A program made the position numbers and the translations under genes. 64,000 nucleotides of DNA. It comes from Cinclus cinclus. Lineage: Eukaryota > Chordata > Aves > Passeriformes > Cinclidae. The stretch spans positions 5,489,234 through 5,553,233 of the forward strand of contig NC_085059.1 of NCBI RefSeq assembly GCF_963662255.1, read 5' to 3'. Of the stretch, positions 23,557-35,319 are shown one piece after another (positions within the stretch are counted from its first letter, which is position 1; each line of letters begins with the position of its first letter). The notes beneath the pieces are model-generated. The model saw only the letters and a list, made by a program, of their open reading frames with translations. It was not told the DNA's origin and made no database searches.

Positions 23557-26500
23557 TAATTACAGAGTCCCATTGCTAGAGAGCTGTGCTGCTCTGACCA
23601 AGGGTGTTAGGAACCAACTCCCTCCCAAGGATAACGATAAGGTCGGGGCGTGCTGCTCTGCTCTTTTACTGCCTCTTTTGCATTTCCATTCTGTCATTCA
23701 TCTCTTACTTTCATTCTGGCTTCATTTTTATTTACGCGGGTTCATTACTATTAGTAGTAGTAGCAGGAGGAGGAGGAGGAGGAGGAGGAGTAGCAGTAGT
23801 AGTAGCAGTAGTAGTATGCTGTTTATTTTCTGCACTTCTATCTCCTCTGTTTCCCTTCTCTTTTCTTGTTCTTTCTCTACGACTTTTCGTTCCTGCCTCT
23901 CCTAGACTCTCCTCATCTGTTTTCAGCTTGTCTCTTCTGATTTTTTTTTCCTTCACTAAAATAGTTTCGAAATTCTCGCAATATACTTTGGGAATATATC
24001 CCTTCTTCTTTTACCTGACTCTTTGATGTACCTCTTTGCTTTTTGTTTGGTTTATTTTGTTTGTTTCTTTTAATTCTTTCTACATTCTTCCTCCTTTCTT
24101 GGCGTTGCCTCCCCTTCTCATCTAATGCCATACTTTATATCTTCTGGACATTCTGTCCTTCAACAAAATATTTGAAAAATACCTACAGCACCCCTGCCAC
24201 CAACCACAGACATGCCCTTGGGCCAGAATCGCATTTCTCTTCCCTACACCTCCTCTCCATGTGCAGACGGAGAAACCCACTTACTGTCCATGCACCTGCA
24301 GCTTCCCCTCCCTCCAGGAAAAAGGCCACAAATCTTCAGCCTCCCGTGTTCTCAAGGGCCCAGCAATAACACAGCAAGGCAGTCAGATGGCAAAGAACAG
24401 CTCTGCCACATCAAAACACATCCACCGCTCTGACACAGAAACTGAAGCACAGCTATTGGGACATCTGTGCACACAGGCCTCAAAGAGTTCAAACAAACCA
24501 GGGAATTTGCTCATTCAGGAACTCAAACCTATCACAGCCCAACACCACAAACTTTCTTAGAGACTTTAAAAAGCTCTGCGCAACCCCAGCTCCTGAGGAC
24601 TCATCATGAGCCTCAGTCCTTCCTGACTCACTCTCCGCTTGCATGTTCCACGTTCTTCTCTTCCTTTCTGGCAGGCACTCACTGCCTAGACAACACACCG
24701 AGAACCTCGCTATCTGTGAGGCCCACAGAAAATCTCACACTCACCGTAGAATGATCCACTTGTCAAACAAGAGCCACGAAGGTAACGTCACAACAAGGTC
24801 ACTAAGAACACTCCCTTGACCTTCTACACATCTGTTTAGTGAAACCAGTGCTGGTCCCTCCTCCATTCCCTCTTGCTGTCACCCACTCAGGCTGTGCCAG
24901 GAAGCATCAGAAAAGGAATGAGAGCCGGTAACAGCTGCTTTGTTGGTCCAAGAGGGTGAACATTCTGCTGATTCGACAAAAAGATGACACAACTCGACAG
25001 GAACTAAAGTACACCGGTCTCAAGAACATCCACGTTTGGCGAACGACTTACCTCTTCTGAACTGCTTCCTTCTTCAGAAAAGAAATATTTTCCGAGCAGG
25101 GGGATTAGTTTTAAAGGACACTTGCCCTTAAAACTATCAGTGTACCTGGGGTAGCTGGACAGAAAGAAAAAATCACTTATGTTCCACAAAAACTTGACGG
25201 CATGCAATGCCCGTGAGGCACTTCCCTCGCTGGGGAACAAGGAAGCAGACCTGTAAGCTACAGAAATTCTCTCAAAGCAAAACTTAGAAGAGAGGAATCG
25301 ACATCCCCCACACTGATGGGGAACAGCCCAAATATCTGCCACGTTGCCAATGAGAGACAGGAAATGAACACAACCGCAAACAAACCCAGCAAAACAAAAG
25401 CATGTGCAGTTTGGCAGAGAAGAGGATAAAAGGAAACACCTCCCATTCTGCTGTTGTACTGAAATGCAAGTTTTGACGCCATCCTGAATACCAACAGCCG
25501 TCTAGCAAGACTAAGAGCAGAGGGGTAATGAGGGAAAGATACAGAGAAGGCTTGGCAGCATGACCCAAATTTCAAAAAGGTTCTCTTTGACCAACAACAT
25601 CGCAAGTCAAACCCAAGTAGTTAAAGGCACGCGGGACAGGTGTCTTCACAAGCAGCAATACCAGAAAGAACAGCAGTGCTCTAAGATGTGCAGAACTTCT
25701 GGGTGTCCTGAGAGGATCCCAGGAGAGCAGCACTGTGTGCTGGAACCACTCCTGAAGTACTCTACCATAATCCTGTATTTTGCACTCTGGCAACTGGAAT
25801 CTCCACAGCTAAACAGACACCCTCCATTTCATCCCCAAAGATGTATTCAAATCCTCCCCTTGCCCCACGTCTGGCACAAAAAATACGCAGAGTTCTGCAA
25901 ATGCATTCTGTGATTCTTTGACTTTTCCCGCGTGATAGGATGCTTTGTGAGTTTTCAGCATTTTCAAGTACAAACCAAGTTCTCAAAGGTTCTGCAATTA
26001 GAGTAATGAACAATACAGGTCCCAGTCCCCACTGAGCCTCTCCTTCAAGAGACCACAACAAGAGATAAAGCGCCAATCCATTCAAAATCACAACTGGGTG
26101 GAAGAATTTCTACAATCCAAGACCGGAGCTGGGCTGCTCTGTAGATGTGAAGGTTTGGTGTGTACATCCAGACACCAGAACGAGCCGTGTGCGATAACAG
26201 GACACACCATCTCTACCCAGACTGACCGTGCAAGAGCACAAGCAGGAGAAGAAAAGCACAGCAAGATTACACCCGCCCCCTCAACTGCCCTTAAAAATCC
26301 TCTCTGAAGACGAGCACAGATCCACCGGGGCAAGAGCTGTGGAAGCTGGGACGAACAGGCTACAGTACACATGGAAAGCAGTTTGTAGTGCTACCCTCCC
26401 ACAACAACACTCCCAAAAGAGCAGCAAAAGTGTTCATCAGTGTGCACGTTACCCACTCTTTTCCAACACTTTCCACATGCCAGGCCAGAGGCAGCCAAGG

Positions 26501-27451
26501 AGCTGTCTCTGATGGGAGATATTCATAAGCACAAAGGACTCTGGCCATTTCAATACCACATGGCATCTCAAGATCCAGAACGCCTCCAACATCAGACTCT
26601 CGGAACTTGGGAAAGAATCCGGGGCAGAAACACTCCATACCAATCCTGCCTCCTGCTAGGCATGCTCCATTCCTCACTTTGTAACATTTATTCTCGAGAA
26701 AAAGCCATCATCTCCCATGCTTCTCTTCTTATGACATGGACCAAGGTCTTACAAATTATTTCCAGATCCCTCACACAAGGCATCCCACTGCTCCAGAACA
26801 CCATCCCAGTGTTCACAATGACTCTGTTGGACCAACCGAAACAAAGAAACTACTCTCTGCCAAATGAAAATACATTAAAGCACAAGTCGGAATCGTCAGT
26901 TGTCCCCACAACTCTAGCTGAGGAAAACGACACAGGATGAGGACAGAGAAGAAAACCACAGGTGATACCAACAAGGTCATCACTCTGCAGAAGGCAATAA
27001 GCCACGACACAGTGCCTGGGGGTCTCTTTCCAGCAGAGCCTCGTTCTTTTGCACTCCTACAACGAGCTCGGGTGGAAACGCTACATACCAGCCAACAAGA
27101 CGGCTGTCAGCAGAAATGAAACCTTAGGGAAGTGATTTCACATTAGGGGAAAACAATCCGTGTCCACACCAGCAAATCTCAGCTGCGGACCGTAATACCA
27201 CATGCGTGGAGCTATACCTTTATTTCTCCCAAGTATTCCCCGCCCACCAGCAGGAGTTCTGGAGCTCGTGCAAGGACATAGCGGCAGGGGGAACGGTGCT
27301 CGTGACTTAAATAATCATTTGTTAAGGAACACACCGCCCTCTGGAATCGGCAATTCGGATTGGAAGCCATCAGAGACTGCTCAGGGAACATAACAGAAGG
27401 GGCAGAAGAGGAAAAAAACAAGTAGACATGAGCAGAGGAAGCAGCACTGAC
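23557..27451. other. Alpha spacer block D (diverged)
   Basis: No gene is seen. The first 600 bp is strongly pyrimidine-rich on the plus strand and contains a trinucleotide repeat. Weak matches to the other spacers are visible, for example near 24640-24720 (ACACCGAGAACCTCG, also in block C). Confidence 0.5.
23752..23816. repeat. TAG/AGG/CAG trinucleotide repeat
   Basis: An imperfect trinucleotide tract reads (TAG)n, CAGG, (AGG)n, then TAG/CAG mixtures. It lies about 200 bp upstream of the candidate promoter box of alpha copy 4. Confidence 0.9.
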
Positions 27452-28171
27452 CGTGTCGAGGAGAGCGGAGGGCTCCGGCTGCGTGTCCTTGGCCGCGGCG
27501 CCGGGCGGCGGCGGAGGGAAATTGGGGCTGAAAACCATGAGGTCGCTCTTGGCCGCGCCGTCCGCCACGCACAGGCTGCGGCTGTGGCGCTGCGAGTACG
27601 ACCAGCTGCCCACTTCGCTGGCGCACACCAGCGTCGTGGGCCCGGGCCCCGAGAGCACGGCCGCCCGCGGCGCCCAGCGCGACGCCCCGTACAGCACCAG
27701 GGCCAGCAGGAACAGGCTGGACACGGCGCAGATCGCCACCACCAGCCACACGTTGGTCGCCGCGCTGGCCGCGCCGGCGCCGAGCTCCACGCCCGACGCC
27801 GACCGCGACCCCGACGCCGACCAGGACGACGAGGACGAGGAGGAGGAGAGCGACGATCCCGGGCCCGCGGCCAGCGCCGCCTCGGCCGCCTCGAGCAGCG
27901 ACACGCTGAGCGTGGCCGTGGCCGAGCGCGCCGGCTCGCCGTGGTCGCGCACGACGATCAGCAGCCTCTGGCGAGGGCCGTCCGCCTCGTCCAGCGGCCG
28001 CGCCGTGCTCACCTCGCCGCTGTAGAGCCCCACGCGGAACGGGCCCTTGCCCCGCGGCTCCCACAGCTCGTAGCGCAGCCACGCGTTGTAGCCCGAGTCG
28101 GCGTCCACGGCGCGGATCTTCGCCACCACCTGGCCCGCCGGCGCCCCCCACGCCGCCCACGCCCACAGCGT

Positions 28172-28206
<35 letters not shown>

Positions 28207-29995
28207 GCCCCGAGGACGCCTCGGCCGCCACGGCGCCCGCCTCCGCCGCCGAGCCCGCGGGCGGCAGCAGCAGCGCCGGCGCGTTGTCGTTCTCGTCCAG
28301 CACGAAGAGCTGCACCGTGGCGTTGCCGCACAGCGGCGGCTCCCCCGCGTCCACCGCGCGCACCTCGAACTGCAGCACCTGCAGCTCCTCGTAGTCCAAG
28401 GGCTGCAGCGCCCACAGCCGCCCGCTCTCCGCGTCCACCGACACGTAGCTCGACGCCGCACGCCACCCGCCGCCCACGGCCCCCGACGACCACGACGGAG
28501 CCGCGGCCCCGCCGCCCACGCCGCCCTCCCACACCGAGTAGCTCACGCGCCCGTTGCCCGCCTCGTCCGGGTCCCGCGCCCACAGCCGCGCCAGCTCCGC
28601 GCCCGCCGCGTTGTTCTCCCGCGCCAGCACCGTGTACACGGCCTGCGAGAACGCGGGCGCGTTGTCGTTCACGTCCGACACCGGCACCCGCAGCCCGCGG
28701 CTGGCGCGCAGCGCCGGCGCCCCGCCGTCCTCCGCACGCACCTCCACCTCGTACTCCGACACCCGCTCCCGGTCCAGCGCCTCGCGCAGCACCAGCGAGT
28801 ACGAGCCCGCGAACGTCGCCTCCAGACCGAACGGCGACGCCGGCCACACCCAGCACCGCACGCGCCCGTTCGCCCCCGAGTCTCGGTCCGACACGCTCAG
28901 CAGGGCCACCACCGTCCCCACCGACGCGTCCTCCGACACCGGCACCGACAGCGACGTCACCCACACCTCCGGCGCGTTGTCGTTCACGTCCAGCACCTCC
29001 AGCACCACCTTGCAGTGACCCGACAGAGGAGGTGAACCCTTATCTGCTCCTTTAATGTGCAATTCGTATAAAGTCACTGTTTCGAAGTCCAGGGCACCTT
29101 TCAGTCTGATCTCTCCACTATTTGCATCGATACTGAATAAATCTCCTGCTGAGGGGGGAACAATAGTAACAATAGCATATAAAATTTCACCATAGATTCC
29201 TTTGTCCGCATCCGTGGCGTTCACCTGTGCTACAAGAGTCCCCACTAAAGCGTCTTCGGGCAAAAGTACGTTATATGCAGACTGGTTGAACTGGGGTGCG
29301 TTGTCATTCACATCCAGCACCGAGATCAGCAGCTCCATTGTCCCCGTCAGAGACGGCCGGCCCCCGTCACTCGCCGTCAGCACCAACCGGTGCACGGGAA
29401 TCGTCTCCCGGTCCAGAGATTTCGTGAGTATCAGAAACAGTGACTTACTGCGAGAGTTACTGTTTTCTTCCTCTATTCTAAAATGCTCGTTAGGACTGAG
29501 TGTGTAGGAGAGCTGCGCATTCTCTCCGATATCCGCATCCGACGCGCCCTCCAGCGGGAAACGAGACCCAGGAGGCGAATTCTCTGATAAGCTGAGGTTT
29601 TTTTGGGCGGCGGGGAAGACGGGGGCATTGTCGTTGATGTCGGTGACCTCCAGCTGCACATGGAAGACGCGCAGCGGCCGCTCCAGCAGCACCTCCAGGC
29701 GCAGCGCGCACGGCGCGCTCTTGCCGCACAGCTCCTCCCGGTCGAGCCGCGAGCTCACCAGCAGCGCGCCGCTCGCCCCGCTCACCTCCACGCTCGCCCG
29801 CCGGCCCTGCGCCACCAGCCGCAGCCGCCGCGCCTCCGCCTCGCCCGCCTCCAGCCCCAGGTCCTGCGCCAGACGGCCCACCACCGTGCCGGCCTTGGCT
29901 TCCTCCGGCACCGAGTACCGCACCTGCCCGCCCGCCAGCGCCCAGGCCGCCTGCAGCACCAGCACCCGCAGCACCGCACCACAACGCTCGCCCAT
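27452..29995 (-). CDS. PCDHA: Protocadherin alpha variable exon, copy 5
   Basis: The exon encodes 848 residues from ATG 29995-29993 to ACG|GTCAGT at 27452/27451. From about residue 175 through EC3 the protein is identical to copy 2. I saw only two base differences in the roughly 460 bp of EC2-EC3 spacer-type sequence (8604-9060 against 29013-29469). The EC1/EC2 junction differs from copy 2: VFPAAQKNLSLSENSPPGSR here, against AFPAARKNLSIAEFTTLPG there. The exon is therefore a mosaic. Its 5' flank matches copy 2, but its 3' flank does not. If copies 2 and 5 are both expressed, they should have nearly the same recognition surface. Confidence 0.95.
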
Positions 29996-30456
29996 CCCTG
30001 CACGCACCGCCGCCGCTGCTCTCGCTCCACCCGCCGCCGCCGCCGCTGCGGCTCTGGCTGCCGGCCCCGGCACGGGCCCCGCACGGCTCCCCGCCGCCGC
30101 CCGGACGCACCGGCTCTGCTGCCCGGCCCGCGCCGCCCCCCCGCGCTCACAGCCGGGCTCTCCGCCGCACCGGGGCGGAGCCGCCCACGCGCCGTTCCTG
30201 AGCCTGCAGCGACACCGTGCGCTGCTCCGCCGCCTCACGCCAGCCGCCACACTGCCTCTGCCTCCGCTCCGTCATGGCTGTTTCCTCCGCTTTTGCTCTT
30301 CCCACTGTGATCGTCTTTCATTTTATTCTTCCGTTATTTCCTTTCTCTTCTCTACCGTTTTCTTTAGCCGTTCTTGTAACTCGCAAGAAGCCTCCGGCGC
30401 CACACAGCAGTGAAAACAAGTCGCATCCACCCATTCTCCTTACGCGGCTTGAGCGT
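29996..30456 (-). promoter_or_regulatory. Leader and candidate promoter of alpha copy 5
   Basis: This region is almost identical to the promoter region of copy 2 over its whole length. The box reads GGTCTAACGCTCAAGCC on the minus strand, with the CGCT core at 30455-30452. It differs from copy 2 at one base inside the aligned box, so the two promoters probably respond alike. Confidence 0.5.
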
Positions 30457-33400
30457 TAGACCAGAAAATGTTGTAATCGAGGCAGAAGCTCTTCACAACC
30501 AGCTTCACCCAGCGATTAGAGGTAAGTCCGTCGCGTGCTGCTCATCTCCTTTGCGGTTGTTTCGTCTCTCCTCTTTCTCATCTTCTGCTCCTAATTACGT
30601 ACTTCAGACCATCTCATGTCTTTCTCTTCTATCACTTCTTTTATATCCTCCTTTCTTGCGCTCCACCCTTCCTGCACCCTGTGAGAGCATCTGTGCCAAA
30701 CCAGTAAACTCGTCTGTCCGTCCATCCTTTCCCTCTGGAATCCTTCCTTCTCGTCCCTCTCCTTACGCACACACACTCTGCTCTTCTCTCCTGTTCTCTC
30801 TTTCATCTCCTTTGTCTCACTAATCAATGTCTTGTTCCACGTGATTACATCACCCTCCCCATGAAGCACCAACACGCCACGGGTAGCAGTTCCCGTTCCT
30901 CTCTGCTCTCGTCTTTCATCTCTCCAGTCAAGGAACAAACTTCCTGCTCACTTCAAGTCTGTGCCGGGCTGACAGAGCGCTCTTGCACCTCAACGTCTGG
31001 AAGGAAACCACGCTCTGCAGACCCCATCCTCTCAAGGGAGAGAATTCACAGCCCTCTGAAACACTGGCCAAATCCCGAGGTACCCGGACATTACTGCAAA
31101 CAGACTTCACTAAGCACAAACAACCCAGGGCAATCTTTACTCCAGGGATTCAAACACACCACGGCTCAGCAACCAATTCCTCATGAACGCTGAATAATTA
31201 CGGAACAACCACAGCTCCAAACACTCTTCATACACCTCGATGAAGAACCATTCTTCAGGCCTCATTTGGCACCTGTATGATGAATGTACCTTTCTGCCTT
31301 CATGTTCCAGGCAGGCCAGCACAGTCAGAAACACACAGCGAGATTGTCCATCCCCAGGGGCATTACAGCCCGTGGAATGCCTCTGTGCAGCCTGATCCAC
31401 AGGGTAAAGGCAACAAAGTCATTGTATCTCTGTCGTTTTCTCTGGCAACGCACGCCCGACTCCCAGCACATCCACTCTGAGAAATGGTTTGGGGTCCCTT
31501 CTGCATCCGTGCTTCTGTTATTTGCCCCTACTCTGTCTGGACAAAGAAGACAGAAAGGAGAGGAGGCAGTGGCACACTGCTGATCCAGGAAAGCAATCAT
31601 AGAATTTCTGACACTGGAAGGCACCCAGAAGGATCATCCAGCTGAACTCCAAATCCAGGCACGTTTGGTCAATCCAAAATGAAGAATCCATGGCCAAAGA
31701 CATATCAAGGTACAACTGTCATTCAGACTCATCTTTAGGGAACAGCAACTTACCTCAAGCATCCCTGCCTCCTTCTTCAGAAACGATTTACTTTCAAGGC
31801 AGGGAATTGGTTCTGAAGTCTGTTTTCCTTCAATGTTATCAGTAATTTCAGGGGAAGAGGAACACGGGGAAATGACCCACATTCTGCAAAAGCCTCTAAA
31901 TCACTGAACAGAGCACAGTGCACTTCAAACACTTGTATCACATGCCAAGTAGGAGAGACCTGGCAAATCCAAGGACATTCTCCCAGCGTCAACCTCAGCT
32001 TAGAAGACTGGAAAATCCATCCCTCATTCTGATGGTCAGCTGCTGGAGACTCTCCTACCTGACAGCGGCCAAAATTCAGCAGTCTGCATTTCATTCGCTG
32101 TTACCAACACATTGCCAATGCAAAATAAGAAAAAAAAAAAACAAACCCGAGGTTTCTGGTAAAATGAGAGAAGAAAACTAGAAGATCGCATTCCATCATA
32201 TCAAAATGCCACGTCTGGCAACATCTTGATTATGGACAGAATTTTCTCCACTCACTCTCTAGACAAGAGCATGAATGTAAACAAGGTGAGCTTCAGAGAA
32301 GGGTAATCGAGCAAGACTGAAATTTCAAAAAGCTCCTATTTAGCCAACACCATATTTTCAAAAGCAAGTGCTCTGAGATGGGTAAGGATGATGTCCTCAC
32401 ATCTGGCAGGAAGGGCATGGAGAATACCAAGGATAGACAGCACTTCAGAAGGACCTGAGAGGATCCCAGGCATGCAACCCCAAGGAACGGGTGACTTCAT
32501 AAGGTTCCCCAGTGGAATCCTCCACCCCAAGCTCTGGGAAATCAATCTCCAGCTGAGCAGCTGGAGCTTTCTTGCCCAATGACAGAGCTTGTGCCACACA
32601 GCATCTCCAGTTCCTCCCTACAGAAACTTCCCCACTCAGAGTCACCCTCTCCATGATGGAGGGCCCAAGCAATACTCCATGCCACTCGGAGGATTGCAGC
32701 TGCAGCAGCCAAACTGCCCCACCACAACAGCTTGGCCCAGCAATAAAACCCACTCTGAGCACGATCCAGGCCTTCACACATCCCACCCTTCCTTCACAAT
32801 TGGCACAAACAACTTATGAAGGGATGCAAAACCACAGAACTTCTGCCAGGCCCTGTGAAATTCACACTAAATGCTCTGTGCTTTTTCAGCAGTCTCAGAT
32901 GGAAATGATGTGTTCTCACCACAGAAGCACACATGAGAGATGTTTAAAATTCTGGGATCAGAGTGACACCTCTGATCCCGGTGCAGATTGATTTGGTTTT
33001 GAGAGAACCACACCAAATGCTGAAGCACAAGCATGGTCACAGTATCCACTGTAGGGGAGAATTTCTACAATGATATCAGGGCTGCTCTGGAAGGTTTGCT
33101 GTGGTTGTGCAGGCATCACGGTTGAGCATGACCAGGGCTTGATCACCCCATTTCTAAAGAGGCTGATCATCCAAATGCTCAGGTCAGAGAAATGTGGCAC
33201 ACACAGATTATACCCTCCTCCTCAGCACATCCTCCTCCAAATCCCACTTGACAAAGAGATAGGAACAGTCAAATTCATATCAAGAGATGAGGAAATTGCT
33301 ATCGATGTGCATCCCTACACAGGAACTGCAGCAAGCTCAAGTCCTACCCTCCCACATTGCATTTCTCAAAGAGGGAAGTGATTCATGGAACAAAATTCAT

Positions 33401-34564
33401 CATCGCATTTCCTCTTACCATCATATATTGCACAATAATGATGTAACAGCACAAATTACTTCCTGTGGAAGGAGATCTTCATCACCCCAAAGGACTCTGT
33501 GGCCATTTCAATAGCACACAGCACAGCAAGTTCCACAAAGCCTCCAACAGGAGAACCTTAGAACCTTGCAATGGATCCCACAGTGAAGCAAGCTGTGCCC
33601 ATCCCACCTCATAGTTTTCTCTAGGTTACATTCATTCATCATAGGTATCCTTCATTCATCACTCTAACTCTAAGACATGAGTTCTCAAGACAACCACAGC
33701 ATCACTAATTCTTGTCTTAAGACAGGGCCCATGGACTTCCCAATGAATCCCACCTTCCTTGGGCAACTCTTCCCTCTGCTCAAGGGTGCATTAAAAATAA
33801 ACCCCTGAGCCTTACTCCACCACTGCTGCAATCACTTTCATAAACATGCTACAGTTGTCTTCTTCCAAAGGAAGCAATGAAGATATAAGGGAAAAGATTC
33901 TAGTAGAAGTCCATACTGCCTTTCCTAACTTCTTAAGGACTCTAATGATAGAAACTAAAGGCAGAATTGTTGTTTCCACAAAGAGCCAAATATTTGAAGT
34001 CCCAGATGTCATGTTCTGTCCCATCTCTTCCTAGGAAAATAAAAGAGGACAGGCACCAAAAAATAATCCAGTCCTAATACCAACATGGTCTGCAGTCAGC
34101 AAAGACATTAAGTCAATACAAAGGGACTGGGGGATTGTTACCACCACAAGGAGTTTTGTATTTGTGCACCAAGCTCACACCGAAACCCTACACGCAATGA
34201 AGTAAGAAAGTTGCCTGCAAAGCTGTAACCTTGGGCACCTCTCACAGAAACCGGCAGTGATTTCATTCGAGGGTACAACTCCTGCCCAACGAGGCAACAC
34301 TCAGCTGCGGATGGTAAATGCTCTGCCGTCCATAATAGCTTAAGATTGCTGCTTCCACGCACACCAACAAATTGTGAAATCACGAGAGGACATGGCGTGA
34401 GATGGAAATGTCCAATTAATATCCTCTAACACCCGCTGCCATGAGAGAGCAGGGGCAGAGCCGCGCTACATGGAGGAACTACCCACGGGGCGGGAGAAAA
34501 TTAACAGAGAGGTGAAAAGGCGGGGGAGGAGAGAACGAGAGACGAGCAAGGAAGCAGCACTGAC
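30457..34564. repeat. Alpha spacer block E (hybrid of blocks A and B)
   Basis: This spacer lies between copies 5 and 6. Its left end follows block B, its right end (from about 33360) follows block A, and in between the diagnostic bases alternate. No gene is present. See the finding on unequal exchange. Confidence 0.9.
31595..31652. mobile_element. CR1-like fragment in spacer E
   Basis: Third copy of the fragment seen at 4065 and 11186, again carried along by duplication of the spacer. Confidence 0.4.
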
Positions 34565-35284
34565 CGTGTCGAGGAGAGCGGAGGGCTCCGGCTGCGCGTC
34601 CTTGGCCGCGGCGCCGGGCGGCGGCGGAGGGAAATTGGGGCTGAAAACCATGAGGTCGCTCTTGGCCGCGCCGTCCGCCACGCACAGGCTGCGGCTGTGG
34701 CGCTGCGAGTACGACCAGCTGCCCACTTCGCTGGCGCACACCAGCGTCGTGGGCCCGGGCCCCGAGAGCACGGCCGCCCGCGGCGCCCAGCGCGACGCCC
34801 CGTACAGCACCAGGGCCAGCAGGAACAGGCTGGACACGGCGCAGATCGCCACCACCAGCCACACGTTGGTCGCCGCGCTGGCCGCGCCGGCGCCGAGCTC
34901 CACGCCCGACGCCGACCGCGACCCCGACGCCGACCAGGACGACGAGGACGAGGAGGAGGAGAGCGACGATCCCGGGCCCGCGGCCAGCGCCGCCTCGGCC
35001 GCCTCGAGCAGCGACACGCTGAGCGTGGCCGTGGCCGAGCGCGCCGGCTCGCCGTGGTCGCGCACGACGATCAGCAGCCTCTGGCGAGGGCCGTCCGCCT
35101 CGTCCAGCGGCCGCGCCGTGCTCACCTCGCCGCTGTAGAGCCCCACGCGGAACGGGCCCTTGCCCCGCGGCTCCCACAGCTCGTAGCGCAGCCACGCGTT
35201 GTAGCCCGAGTCGGCGTCCACGGCGCGGATCTTCGCCACCACCTGGCCCGCCGGCGCCCCCCACGCCGCCCACGCCCACAGCGT

Positions 35285-35319
<35 letters not shown>

